This document shows, one piece after another, positions 34,748 through 42,828 of a stretch of 64,000 nt of DNA. Origin of the DNA: Caryophanales bacterium UBA4855 (GTDB lineage Bacteria > Bacillota_I > Bacilli_A > RFN20 > CAG-826); the NCBI GenBank assembly GCA_002399785.1, contig DHEH01000002.1, positions 101,279 to 165,278 on the forward strand, in the 5' to 3' direction. The stretch's first letter is position 1. The number at the start of each line of letters is the position of its first letter. The notes below the pieces were generated by a model that was not told the origin of the DNA, ran no database searches, and saw only the letters and a program-made list of their open reading frames with translations. The translations under genes were made by a program, and so were the position numbers.

Positions 34748-35520
34748 TTTATCAATGTCTCCCTTGTCTTTTTAATATAATCTATACCATGGTTTTGCAA
34801 AACTCTAATTTGCTTATCGCTAGCTACTCTAATCTGTAAACCACCCTTAAAATTATTAATTTTTAAAAACTTACAATCATAAAATAAATTGAAATAATCG
34901 TAACTAAAATTCAAAAGAGTAATAGTTTTATCGACATTAAGAACGTATGGCGAACGTAAAGAATTATATCTTCTATTAGAAATAGGGGCCTTTTCTATAA
35001 ATTGAATAGTTTCAATTTCATTATCAACCAACGAACCGCCTAAAGAACGAGCAAGTCCACTACTTCCGATTGAGGTTGATATACAAGCTCCATCACTTCT
35101 ACATGTTTCTAAATAAGTACCGTTTATATCGACATCATATGATATGCTTGTACCATTACAGGCTTCCATACGAATCTCATTCAAGGCATAAATTTTTTGG
35201 CCCATAAATTTGCCTTCTAGTAAACTTATAGTGCGAATTGGCAAGGACTTTTGAATTAATTCGTCTATCATGAAATTAATATCTTTATCGGTAAATTCAC
35301 ATAAAAAACCAAGATTGCCTCTATTAATAGCTACAAACAATGGATTAATCTCAAAGAAGTCATGAACGGCTCTTAAAAATGTTCCGTCGCCACCCACCGA
35401 GAAAACAACTTCAGGATTATTTTCATCTTGAATAAAATGATTTTCATCTAATTTTTTAACAAGTTTATTGACTGTCTTAACAGCGACCTTGTCCTTTTTA
35501 AAACGTATGCAATATCTCAT
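34744..35520 (-). CDS. nadK: NAD kinase
   Basis: Phosphorylates NAD to NADP; 258 aa from the ATG at 35520. The frame is open from 35565, but the later ATG has a Shine-Dalgarno (AAGAGA) and gives the usual N-terminus MRYCIRFKKDK. Motifs are VFSVGGDGTFLRAVHDF (GGDG), NRGNLGFLCEF, the NE/D segment ALNEIRMEACNGTS, and DGACISTSIGSSGLARSLGG. Divergent from the CYTH gene. It overlaps the EIIB-like gene start by 4 bp. Confidence 0.95.
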   Translation of the reverse strand: MRYCIRFKKDKVAVKTVNKLVKKLDENHFIQDENNPEVVFSVGGDGTFLRAVHDFFEINPLFVAINRGNLGFLCEFTDKDINFMIDELIQKSLPIRTISLLEGKFMGQKIYALNEIRMEACNGTSISYDVDINGTYLETCRSDGACISTSIGSSGLARSLGGSLVDNEIETIQFIEKAPISNRRYNSLRSPYVLNVDKTITLLNFSYDYFNLFYDCKFLKINNFKGGLQIRVASDKQIRVLQNHGIDYIKKTRETLIK

Positions 35521-35582
35521 ATGTATCTCTTTTAAAACTTTCGTAATTATTGTATCATAAAACAACGAGGTTAAAACTATTT

Positions 35583-36161
35583 ATGGCAGCAAATATCGAA
35601 ATTGAAGCTAAGGCTCTTATTACAAAAAAAGAATACGAAAAGATTGTAAAAATATATCAAGGAATTGAAACCGACGAGTTTGATCAAACAAATTATTATA
35701 TTGATACTGACAAACGCGAAATCAAAAACATGGGCATGGGACTAAGAATTAGATCCATTAAAGGTTTGTTAGAATTAACTCTTAAAGCCCCAATGGCTGA
35801 AGGTTTATTAGAAAAGAATCAATCAATTCTTATTCAAGACTATAAAGAACTTGCTTACAATAACAAGTTCCCATCCGGAAATATTAGTAACTTTATAACA
35901 ATGCTTGGTGTTGATGTTAAAGATTTAAAAATTATCGCTTCATTAACAACTCATAGAATCGAATATAAAGAAGGAAATTCCGCTCTTTCGATTGATAGAA
36001 ATGTTTATAACGGCATTGTAGATTATGAACTTGAACTTGAAGGGCCATCTCTTGAAATTGTTAAGAACCAACTAGAAGAAATATGCTTAAAAAACAACAT
36101 TATTTATAAAGATAATAAACAATCAAAACAAGCTAGAGCAATGTCTACGATTAATAACTAA
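35583..36161 (+). CDS. CYTH-domain protein (triphosphate tunnel metalloenzyme, YjbK-like)
   Basis: Cytosolic protein of 192 aa from the ATG at 35583; the frame is open from 35550, but a GAGG element and the usual N-terminus favour 35583. The ExExK motif is EIEAKAL at residues about 6-12. Later acidic and basic strands (LRIRSIKGLLELTLKAP, YELELEGPS) form the tunnel of CYTH enzymes. Bacillus YjbK is the closest functional guess; substrates are inorganic triphosphate or unknown. A terminator follows, shared with the convergent spx-like gene. Confidence 0.85.
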   Translation: MAANIEIEAKALITKKEYEKIVKIYQGIETDEFDQTNYYIDTDKREIKNMGMGLRIRSIKGLLELTLKAPMAEGLLEKNQSILIQDYKELAYNNKFPSGNISNFITMLGVDVKDLKIIASLTTHRIEYKEGNSALSIDRNVYNGIVDYELELEGPSLEIVKNQLEEICLKNNIIYKDNKQSKQARAMSTINN

Positions 36162-36175
36162 AAATAGACAAAATT

Positions 36176-36209
36176 AAAAATTCATCGGGGATTGGCCGAT
36201 GAATTTTTT
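36176..36209. terminator. bidirectional terminator between CYTH and spx-like genes
   Basis: Stem AAAAATTCATCGG/CCGATGAATTTTT (36176-36188 with 36196-36208, 7 nt loop). It is flanked by A-run and T-run, so it works in both directions. Confidence 0.85.
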
Positions 36210-36657
36210 ATTTTAAGTTCTTAAGTGCTTCTTCTGCATCCTTAGCACAACCAGGACAAACTTCACATTTATTTGGGTGATTGCAAGCTAACGAAGCAAT
36301 TCTTCTAGCAGCAGGGATGAAAGTTGTAATTTCATCTGGATTGTATCCAACTTTTATACGTCTATCATCAACCATAATTGGACGTTTTAATACACTAGGA
36401 TTTGTTCTAATGAAATCAATTAATTGATTAATTGACATCTCATCTACATCAACTTTATTTTCTTTAATAATATTTGATCTTTTAGAAATAATATCATCGG
36501 TTCCGTTTTCACTTTTTGCTAAAATATCTTTAAGTTCAACTGGATTTAAAGTCGATGCAAAAATATTCTTTTCAACATAAGGAATATCATGTTCTTTGAA
36601 CCATAATTTTGCCTTGCGGCAACTTGCGCAACTTGGCGAAGTGTAAATTGTTATCAT
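36208..36657 (-). CDS. spxA: Spx/ArsC-family regulator with cysteine-rich tail
   Basis: Spx binds the RNA polymerase alpha C-terminal domain and redirects transcription under thiol stress. 149 aa. The N-terminal YTSPSCASCRKAK carries the CxxC redox switch (residues 10-13). RPIMVDDRRIKVGYNPDEITTFIP is the conserved Spx core. Beyond it, a tail reads CNHPNKCEVCPGCAKD with four cysteines, absent from the standard Spx of about 131 aa. The tail may bind metal or act as an extra redox site. Operon with the HepT-like and HAD genes upstream. Confidence 0.88.
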   Translation of the reverse strand: MITIYTSPSCASCRKAKLWFKEHDIPYVEKNIFASTLNPVELKDILAKSENGTDDIISKRSNIIKENKVDVDEMSINQLIDFIRTNPSVLKRPIMVDDRRIKVGYNPDEITTFIPAARRIASLACNHPNKCEVCPGCAKDAEEALKNLK

Positions 36658-36666
36658 ATTTGTATT

Positions 36667-37002
36667 TTATCTTATTTTTTCTTTATTTAAAAGAACATAT
36701 ATTTTAAGAAAATCTTCCTTTGCAAGTTTATAAATTAAGCCAATGTTGATGTTATCTCCAACAAAGCATTTTTCTTTAATTTTTACTAATTCGGCAAAAT
36801 TAATATTCTTATATTTTTTACAAATCTCATCAAATTTTATTAATTTTTGGGCAATTTCGGCAATAGTTTCAATGCAATAAGAGACTGCATCTAAAGTTTT
36901 TTCGTCCTCAACAAAACTATCGACATCTAAATCTCCGACATATTTATGTGCTTTCATGCACCGTCTACCCAATCCATAAATTAATTCTTCTTGTTGTGTC
37001 AT
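36667..37002 (-). CDS. HepT/DUF86-like helical protein
   Basis: Small helical protein of 111 aa. Residues about 25-55 (FVEDEKTLDAVSYCIETIAEIAQKL) resemble the DExTxDAVxxxLExIGEAAxxL core of HepT/DUF86 toxins and nucleotidyltransferase partners. The RNxLxHxY catalytic motif expected near residue 75-95 is not present; INIGLIYKLAKEDF is found there instead. No MNT antitoxin gene adjoins. It may be an inactive HepT relative or a different helical family. A strong Shine-Dalgarno (AAAAAGGAGTAATT) precedes the ATG; the spx-like gene starts 9 nt downstream of its stop. Confidence 0.55.
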   Translation of the reverse strand: MTQQEELIYGLGRRCMKAHKYVGDLDVDSFVEDEKTLDAVSYCIETIAEIAQKLIKFDEICKKYKNINFAELVKIKEKCFVGDNINIGLIYKLAKEDFLKIYVLLNKEKIR

Positions 37003-37018
37003 AATTACTCCTTTTTAG

Positions 37019-37660
37019 CTAAACAATCTTTAGTATTTCACCAAAATTATCAATTAAATAATTAGGTTTTGTATTTAATATCGCTTTCATATCTCCATAA
37101 CCATAAGTTACTAAAATCGAACATAAGTTTGCGTTTTTAGCTAACTCACCATCAACATAAGAATCACCTACATAAAATCCGTCCTCTCTATTTAACGAAT
37201 ATTTATCGATTATCTTTTCATTAATAAGTTTAGGGTCTGGTTTACATGGATATTTGTTGTCTTGACCTTGAATCACTATAAAATTAATTTTATTTAGTTT
37301 AATTTTAATCAATTTTTGTAAAATTTCGTCAGGCTTATTACTCAAAATCCCTAGCCAATACCCCTTCTTTTGTAATAATTCTAGAGTTTCTTCTACTTCA
37401 GGATATACCTCACTAACATATTGAGTTTCTTCGTAACATTTCAAAAATAAGTCATAATCTGTTTCTTTAAATTCTTTAAAAGGCTTTAAAGCGCGTTTAA
37501 ATAATATCTTTGCTCCATTACCAATAAAGGTTTTGACCACAGCTTTATCATAAACGTATTTAATTCCTAATTTTTTAAATGTTAAATTAACGCAAGCAGT
37601 TAAACCGGTTAGCGTATTAATTAAAGTCCCGTCTAAATCAAAAATAACAAATTTATTCAT
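37019..37660 (-). CDS. HAD phosphatase, phosphoglycolate phosphatase-like
   Basis: Cytosolic hydrolase of 213 aa from the ATG at 37660; the frame is open from 37678. It starts MNKFVIFDLDGTLINTL, HAD motif I (DxDGT). The helical cap follows, then LGILSNKPDEIL (motif II), CKPDPKLI (motif III Lys) and GFYVGDSYVDGELAKNA (motif IV). This is the Gph/PpaX pattern; phosphoglycolate or pyrophosphate is a guess. TATAAT sits 6 nt before the chosen ATG, with no Shine-Dalgarno, supporting that start and a leaderless mRNA. Heads the HAD-HepT-like-spx operon. Confidence 0.88.
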   Translation of the reverse strand: MNKFVIFDLDGTLINTLTGLTACVNLTFKKLGIKYVYDKAVVKTFIGNGAKILFKRALKPFKEFKETDYDLFLKCYEETQYVSEVYPEVEETLELLQKKGYWLGILSNKPDEILQKLIKIKLNKINFIVIQGQDNKYPCKPDPKLINEKIIDKYSLNREDGFYVGDSYVDGELAKNANLCSILVTYGYGDMKAILNTKPNYLIDNFGEILKIV

Positions 37661-37666
37661 AAATTT

Positions 37667-37672
37667 ATTATA
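37667..37672 (-). promoter_or_regulatory. -10 box of the HAD-HepT-spx operon, leaderless arrangement
   Basis: Perfect TATAAT on the minus strand with 6 nt to the ATG at 37660. A possible -35 TTTATA is 16 nt upstream. Confidence 0.6.
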
Positions 37673-37722
37673 TAACATTGATTCAATTTATAAAGTAAAT
37701 AATATGCAATTAAATCAATACA

Positions 37723-39246
37723 TTATTCATATTCAATAGTGGCTGGAGGTTTGCTTGTAATATCATAAACAACTCGATTAACCCCGGGTACTTCATTAAC
37801 GATTCGTGAAGAAACTTTGGATAAAACATCATAAGGCATTTTATAAAAATCAGCAGTCATTCCATCAATAGATGTAACGGCTCTAATTGCAATTGTATAC
37901 AAATAACTTCTTTGATCACCCATAACTCCAACAGACTTAATATTAGTCAAAACACAGAAATATTGCCAAATATCCCTTGCCAATCCCGCATCTTTCACTT
38001 CCTGAAGTAAAATTGCATCAGCTTCTTGAACGATCTTTATTTTATCTGAAGTTACTTCGCCAATAATTCTAATACTTAGACCTGGTCCTGGAAAAGGTTG
38101 TCTATTTATTAAATATTCATCCATTCGAAGCACAGTACCAAGTCTTCTCACTTCGTCTTTAAACAACATATCCAATGGTTCGATAAGTGTAAATTTTAAA
38201 TCTTTAGGTAAACCACCAACATTATGATGGGATTTTATTAAAGTGCTATTGGCTCCTGATTCAACTTTGTCTGTATATAAAGTTCCCTGAGATAAAAATT
38301 TAAAATTACCTAATTTTTTACCTTCGTTATAAAAAACTTCAATAAATGTTTTCCCGATAATTTTTCTCTTTTCTTCAGGATCGCTGACTCCCTCTAATCT
38401 TGTTAAAAACAATGAACTAGCATTTACATAATGAACAGGAATTTTTAACTTTTTTTCAAAACTATCCATTACTTGTTTGGCTTCATCTTTCCTTAATAAT
38501 CCGTGGTCTACAAAGACACAACTTAGATTATTCCCAATCGCTTTATGCAACAAAGTTGCTGTCACTGAACTATCAACTCCACCAGAAATCCCCAGTAAAA
38601 CCCTATCTGATTTAACAATTTGTCGAATTTCATCAATTTTCTTTTTAGCAAAATCCTCAATAGTCCGTTCGTGTTTTGCACCAGTAGTATTGATGAAATT
38701 TTCTAAAATTTTAGCCCCTTCTTCCGTTTGAGTAACTTCAGGATGAAATTGAAGTAAATATATATTTTTGTCAATATTTTCAATTGCGGCATATTCGGTA
38801 TTTTTACTAGAAGCGATTCTAGTAAATCCTTCCGGAATTTTGCTCACTGAATCACCATGCGACATCCGGCAAATTGATTTTAGCTTTAAATTTTTACAAA
38901 TATTTGAACTCTTATCAAAACTAACTTCGGTTTTGCCATATTCTTTTTTATCGGACTTATTAACGCATCCACCAAGTTCACTAACAACAAGTTGCATCCC
39001 ATAACAAATTCCTAAAATCGGAATTCCTAAAGATAAAATTGTTTTATCAATTTTTGGAGAATCTACATCATATATGGAGTTTGGACCACCACTTAATATA
39101 ATGCCTTTTATAGACTTATCAGCGACAATTTCTTGACTAGTTATAGTATTTCTAACTAACGAAGAATAAACGCCTAATTCACGTATTCTACGTGCAATTA
39201 GCTCGTTGTATTGACTTCCATAATTAATAACTATAATTTTATACAT
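37723..39246 (-). CDS. guaA: GMP synthase (glutamine-hydrolysing)
   Basis: Converts XMP to GMP using glutamine. 507 aa with both domains. The class I amidotransferase has GGPNSIYD, the nucleophile in GICYGMQL and the HPEV histidine/glutamate pair. The ATP pyrophosphatase domain has the P-loop SGGVDSSVTA at about residue 222, followed by the dimerisation domain ending KPPATIEYE. Intact. Its ATG overlaps the end region of the upstream PfkB gene (2 nt apart), so the two are one operon. Confidence 0.97.
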   Translation of the reverse strand: MYKIIVINYGSQYNELIARRIRELGVYSSLVRNTITSQEIVADKSIKGIILSGGPNSIYDVDSPKIDKTILSLGIPILGICYGMQLVVSELGGCVNKSDKKEYGKTEVSFDKSSNICKNLKLKSICRMSHGDSVSKIPEGFTRIASSKNTEYAAIENIDKNIYLLQFHPEVTQTEEGAKILENFINTTGAKHERTIEDFAKKKIDEIRQIVKSDRVLLGISGGVDSSVTATLLHKAIGNNLSCVFVDHGLLRKDEAKQVMDSFEKKLKIPVHYVNASSLFLTRLEGVSDPEEKRKIIGKTFIEVFYNEGKKLGNFKFLSQGTLYTDKVESGANSTLIKSHHNVGGLPKDLKFTLIEPLDMLFKDEVRRLGTVLRMDEYLINRQPFPGPGLSIRIIGEVTSDKIKIVQEADAILLQEVKDAGLARDIWQYFCVLTNIKSVGVMGDQRSYLYTIAIRAVTSIDGMTADFYKMPYDVLSKVSSRIVNEVPGVNRVVYDITSKPPATIEYE

Positions 39247-39248
39247 AT

Positions 39249-40142
39249 TTAATGATTATAACTTAAAGAAGAAATAGTTTCGTTGACCGCTTTGAATGTT
39301 TCTAAAGTTAATATACTAAGTTTTTGACCAAATATGATCGAATCTTTAAGTGATTTTCCTTCAATATAGTGGTCAATAATGCCAGCAAACAATGCATCTC
39401 CACATCCAGTAGTATTTCCAGAAATATTATAAACGCTTTTAACGGCAATAGTAGCAACTTTATTATGTTCCCCGTAAATTATGCAATCTTTACCTTGCGT
39501 GATGATAGCAGTCTTAATTCCGCTATCTAAAGCCATTTTAACCAAGGATATTGCATCTAATTTATTATTAAATAATGCTCTTGCTTCATAAATATTGCAT
39601 TTAAGCATATAAATGTCTTTCAAGTGGTTTTTATATTTGATGATTTTAGAGGCACTGATGCCTTCGACTAAAAATTTTTGGTTTTTAAACGAAGAAAATA
39701 AATAATCAATAGCTTCCACGCTTAAATTAGAATCGCAAATTACATATTCGTGGTTTTTAATAAGCGGTGAATAAGATTCTAGAAAACGGACATTTATTTC
39801 ATCCATAATTCTCATATCGTTTATACCTTCGTCCATATCGTGATTATTATCATTTATCGCAATATAACTAGAAGTTGGTAAGTTTGTTGTTGGAGAGATC
39901 ATTTCGACTGATAAATTATTCATATAATCAATAATTTGTTTTCCATATAAATCCTGACCAACAGCAGTTAAAAAATAACATTTGTTACCAATACGAGCGA
40001 GGTTTTCACATACGTTTCTCATCACTCCGCCATAAGAAATTGTTAAAGTACCAGGGTTTGAAGAATGTTTTATAAGTTTATTATTACTAGTGGCTAAATA
40101 ATCGATGTTTGTTCCACCAATAAGCAAAATTGATTTATCCAT
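39249..40142 (-). CDS. PfkB-family carbohydrate kinase (pseudouridine-kinase-like)
   Basis: Sugar or nucleoside kinase of 297 aa. The N-terminal LLIGGTNIDYLA and SYGGVMRNVCENLARIG match the pseudouridine kinase (PsuK/YeiC) subgroup. The catalytic base motif is NTTGCGDALFAG near residue 248, with AIITQGKD before it. The Asp of GCGD is present. PsuG (pseudouridine glycosidase) is not in the window, so the substrate stays open. In an operon with guaA. A TAAAAT box lies 6 nt before the ATG. Confidence 0.83.
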   Translation of the reverse strand: MDKSILLIGGTNIDYLATSNNKLIKHSSNPGTLTISYGGVMRNVCENLARIGNKCYFLTAVGQDLYGKQIIDYMNNLSVEMISPTTNLPTSSYIAINDNNHDMDEGINDMRIMDEINVRFLESYSPLIKNHEYVICDSNLSVEAIDYLFSSFKNQKFLVEGISASKIIKYKNHLKDIYMLKCNIYEARALFNNKLDAISLVKMALDSGIKTAIITQGKDCIIYGEHNKVATIAVKSVYNISGNTTGCGDALFAGIIDHYIEGKSLKDSIIFGQKLSILTLETFKAVNETISSLSYNH

Positions 40143-40148
40143 ATAGAT

Positions 40149-40154
40149 ATTTTA
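40149..40154 (-). promoter_or_regulatory. -10 box of the PfkB-guaA operon, leaderless arrangement
   Basis: TAAAAT on the minus strand, 6 nt before the ATG at 40142, with no Shine-Dalgarno. Confidence 0.45.
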
Positions 40155-40213
40155 ATCAATTAATCACAATATATAAAATTAATTTTGTACTAATTTTTAA
40201 GTTTATCTTAATA

Positions 40214-40243
40214 ACATAAAAAAGGCGCCATTTTGGCGCCTTT
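40214..40243 (-). terminator. terminator of the S10-spc-alpha operon
   Basis: Ten base-pair stem AAAGGCGCCA/TGGCGCCTTT (40221-40230 with 40234-40243, 3 nt loop), very GC-rich for this genome. On the minus strand a run of seven T follows. It lies 25 nt after the rplQ stop. Confidence 0.92.
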
Positions 40244-40267
40244 ATCGTTTGTTATCTCTACTTGTTA

Positions 40268-40663
40268 TTAGTCAGCGATAGCAAGAAGTCTTATAGGAGC
40301 GTTGTCGCCCTTACGATTTTCAAGCTTATAGACCTTTAAGTAACCACCATTACGTGAAGCGGTTCTCTTAGCTAAATCATTAAATAATTTTTCTAATGCG
40401 TTTGCTTCGCCTTCGATATGGTATTGTCTTAAGATGCTAGCGGCTTGTCTTCTGCTATGAAGGTCGCCCTTCTTAGCTAAAGTAATTAAATGATCAAATG
40501 TCTTAACGACATCTTTAACCATTGATCTTGTAACTGTAACTTTTTCAAAAATAACGAGTTCAGTAACTAAATTTCTTACTTGAGCCTTTTGCTTACTAGA
40601 GGTATAAGGGGTCTTAAAACGAACACCACCTTTACCATGTACATTTTTTCTACCTATTTGCAT
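40268..40663 (-). CDS. rplQ: 50S ribosomal protein L17
   Basis: Large-subunit protein L17, 131 aa. The HGKGGVRFKTPYTSSKQKAQ start replaces the usual RKLGR form but keeps the family pattern. VRNLVTELVIFEKVTVT and RNGGYLKVYKLENRKGDNAP are typical. Last gene of the operon; the strong terminator follows, so the ecfA-ecfT-truA genes that trail rplQ in Bacillus are not linked here. Confidence 0.95.
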   Translation of the reverse strand: MQIGRKNVHGKGGVRFKTPYTSSKQKAQVRNLVTELVIFEKVTVTRSMVKDVVKTFDHLITLAKKGDLHSRRQAASILRQYHIEGEANALEKLFNDLAKRTASRNGGYLKVYKLENRKGDNAPIRLLAIAD

Positions 40664-40674
40664 AATTGATCTCC

Positions 40675-41655
40675 TTAGTCGTTTTTATCATCTTTAAAGT
40701 GAAGACCTTTGCCTTCAAGTTTGTCTTTAACTTCTTTAAGAGATTTCTTACCTAAATTTCTAACTTTCATCATCTCTAATTCACTCTTTTGAGTTAATTC
40801 TAAGACGTTAGCAATTCCGGCTCTCTTTAAGCAGTTATAACTTCTAACACTGAGGTCTAAATCTTCAATTGATAAGTTATCGAAAGTTTCTTCTTTTGGA
40901 GCAACTGGATCTTTTTCAAGGTCGATATTAGCAAATTTTTCCTCAAGATTAAGGAAGTTATTAAGATGTTCAACGAGCATCTTACTAGCTAAAGCAATTG
41001 CATCGCTTGGCTTAATGGAACCATTAGTCCAAACTTCAAGAGTTAACTTATCGAAACGTGGATCGTGACCAACACGAGTTGCATCAACTTTATAGTTGAC
41101 TCTCACGATTGGAGAATAGTTACTATCAGTAGCAATTGCTCCATGAGGAAGGCTATATAGCTTGTTTTCTTCGCTTGTAGCATATCCTCTACCATTTTTC
41201 ATATGGATAACCATATGTAAGTGACCACCCTCAGCAACGTGAGCAATCACTAAATCTTTATTAATAACTTCAACACCGGTTGGAGTCATTAAATCTCCAG
41301 CAGTAAGTTCTTTTGGTCCATCGACATCGACGGTAGTTTCATATTCCGCTTCGCCAATAGTATCACTTTTAAGAACCAAATCTTTTAAGTTAAGGATGAT
41401 TTGTGTTAAATCTTCCTCAATACCAGTTAAAGCAGAGAACTCATGGACAGCACCTTCAACTTCAACTGCATAGACTGAAGTTCCGGTTAAACTAGTAAGA
41501 AGAGTTCTTCTCATCGCATTACCCAATGTAAGTCCAAACCCTCTTTCTAATGGTTCGCAAACGACTTTGCAATAATGTTCATCTTCAAGAGAAACTGCGA
41601 TTTTAAAATCTGGTTTTTCGAATGGATGAGCAATTTTTAATTCATTATCTGCCAT
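40675..41655 (-). CDS. rpoA: DNA-directed RNA polymerase subunit alpha
   Basis: 326 aa alpha subunit. The N-terminal assembly domain contains ERGFGLTLGNAMRRTLLTSLTG. The flexible linker is at about residues 235-255. The C-terminal domain NLSIEDLDLSVRSYNCLKRAGI binds UP elements and Spx, so it is the likely partner of the Spx protein encoded at 36.2 kb. Between rpsK and rplQ as usual. Confidence 0.97.
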   Translation of the reverse strand: MADNELKIAHPFEKPDFKIAVSLEDEHYCKVVCEPLERGFGLTLGNAMRRTLLTSLTGTSVYAVEVEGAVHEFSALTGIEEDLTQIILNLKDLVLKSDTIGEAEYETTVDVDGPKELTAGDLMTPTGVEVINKDLVIAHVAEGGHLHMVIHMKNGRGYATSEENKLYSLPHGAIATDSNYSPIVRVNYKVDATRVGHDPRFDKLTLEVWTNGSIKPSDAIALASKMLVEHLNNFLNLEEKFANIDLEKDPVAPKEETFDNLSIEDLDLSVRSYNCLKRAGIANVLELTQKSELEMMKVRNLGKKSLKEVKDKLEGKGLHFKDDKND

Positions 41656-41675
41656 TTATATATTCTCCTTTTAAA

Positions 41676-42065
41676 TTAACCACGGGTGCGTTTTGGTGGA
41701 CGGCATCCGTTATGTGGAATTGGTGTAGTATCAATAATTGATGTTACAGTAAGTCCAGCAGCAGCTAAAGCTCTGACGGCTGATTCTCTACCAGCGCCTG
41801 GTCCTTTAACATCAACATCAACTGTTTTGATACCTTGATCAAGAGCAGCTTTAGCGCAAGCTTCTGCAGCTTCTTGAGCAGCAAATGGAGTAGATTTCTT
41901 TGCTCCTTTGTATCCTAATACACCGCTAGAACTCCAAGCAATAGCGTTGCCTTGTTCATCGGTAATTGTAACAATTGTATTGTTAAATGTAGCATGAATA
42001 TGAGCAACACCCTTTGTAAAAGTTCTCTTTATCTTCTTTTTACGGGTAGTTTGTTTTTGTGCCAT
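41676..42065 (-). CDS. rpsK: 30S ribosomal protein S11
   Basis: 129 aa. HIHATFNNTIVTITDEQGN, SSGVLGYKGAKKSTPFAAQ and the C-terminal IPHNGCRPPKRTRG are diagnostic. Shine-Dalgarno AGGAGGTAG overlaps the region just after the rpsM stop. Confidence 0.97.
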   Translation of the reverse strand: MAQKQTTRKKKIKRTFTKGVAHIHATFNNTIVTITDEQGNAIAWSSSGVLGYKGAKKSTPFAAQEAAEACAKAALDQGIKTVDVDVKGPGAGRESAVRALAAAGLTVTSIIDTTPIPHNGCRPPKRTRG

Positions 42066-42081
42066 TTTTTTCTACCTCCTA

Positions 42082-42456
42082 TTACTTAACAGCTTCTTTT
42101 TTATTCGCAATTGTCTTACGTGGACCTTTACGAGTACGAGCGTTAGTTTTTGTTCTTTGTCCTCTTACTGGAAGACCTCTTCTATGTCTGATTCCTCTAT
42201 AACATCCGATTTCTTGTAATCTCTTGATGTTTAACATAGATTCTCTTCTAAGATCACCTTCGGTCTTATAATGAGCAAGTTCAGCTCTGATAGCAGCAAT
42301 TTCTTCTTCGCTTAAATCCTTGACTCTCTTACCTTCGTCGATCTTACAAGCAGCTAATATTTTTTTACTTGTGGTTGAACCAATTCCGTAAATGTAAGTT
42401 AAACTAACAACAACAACTTTATCATTTGGAATATCAACACCAACTATACGTGCCAT
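42082..42456 (-). CDS. rpsM: 30S ribosomal protein S13
   Basis: 124 aa. ARIVGVDIPNDKVVVVSLTY at the start, YGIGSTTSKKIL, and GIRHRRGLPVRGQRTKTNAR at the basic C-terminus identify S13. Follows rpmJ in the standard order. Confidence 0.97.
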   Translation of the reverse strand: MARIVGVDIPNDKVVVVSLTYIYGIGSTTSKKILAACKIDEGKRVKDLSEEEIAAIRAELAHYKTEGDLRRESMLNIKRLQEIGCYRGIRHRRGLPVRGQRTKTNARTRKGPRKTIANKKEAVK

Positions 42457-42476
42457 AATTCTTTTTCCTCCAAAAA

Positions 42477-42593
42477 TTATTTACCTTGTCTTTGCTTGTG
42501 CTTTGGGTTTGAACAAATAACCATAACGGTTCCATGTCTTTTAATAACTCTGCACTTATCGCAAATAGGTTTCACTGAGGCTCTAACTTTCAT
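42477..42593 (-). CDS. rpmJ: 50S ribosomal protein L36
   Basis: 38 aa protein. It begins MKVRASVKPICDKCRVIKRH and ends in CSNPKHKQRQGK. The four zinc ligands (C11, C14, C27, H32) are present, so this is the zinc-binding form. A Shine-Dalgarno GGAGGATTAT precedes the ATG. Lies between infA and rpsM as expected. Confidence 0.96.
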   Translation of the reverse strand: MKVRASVKPICDKCRVIKRHGTVMVICSNPKHKQRQGK

Positions 42594-42609
42594 CTTTATA
42601 ATCCTCCTA

Positions 42610-42828
42610 TTACTTGTGTCTAAAGACGATTCTGCCATTGTTTAAGTCATAAGGTGATAGTTCGACTGTAACTTTGTCTCCTGGAAGTATACGAATGTAA
42701 TGCATTCTTATTTTCCCGGATATTGTGGCATGTATTACAACGTCGTTTTCTAGTTTAACCTTAAAATTACAATTAGGTAAACTTTCTGTGACTACCGCCT
42801 CTACGGTTATAACATCTTGTTTTGCCAT
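42610..42828 (-). CDS. infA: translation initiation factor IF-1
   Basis: 72 aa OB-fold factor that occupies the ribosomal A site during initiation. AKQDVITVEAVVTESLPNC, GKIRMHYIRILPGDKVTVEL and the C-terminal NGRIVFRHK are standard. It overlaps the map stop codon by 1 bp. Confidence 0.97.
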   Translation of the reverse strand: MAKQDVITVEAVVTESLPNCNFKVKLENDVVIHATISGKIRMHYIRILPGDKVTVELSPYDLNNGRIVFRHK

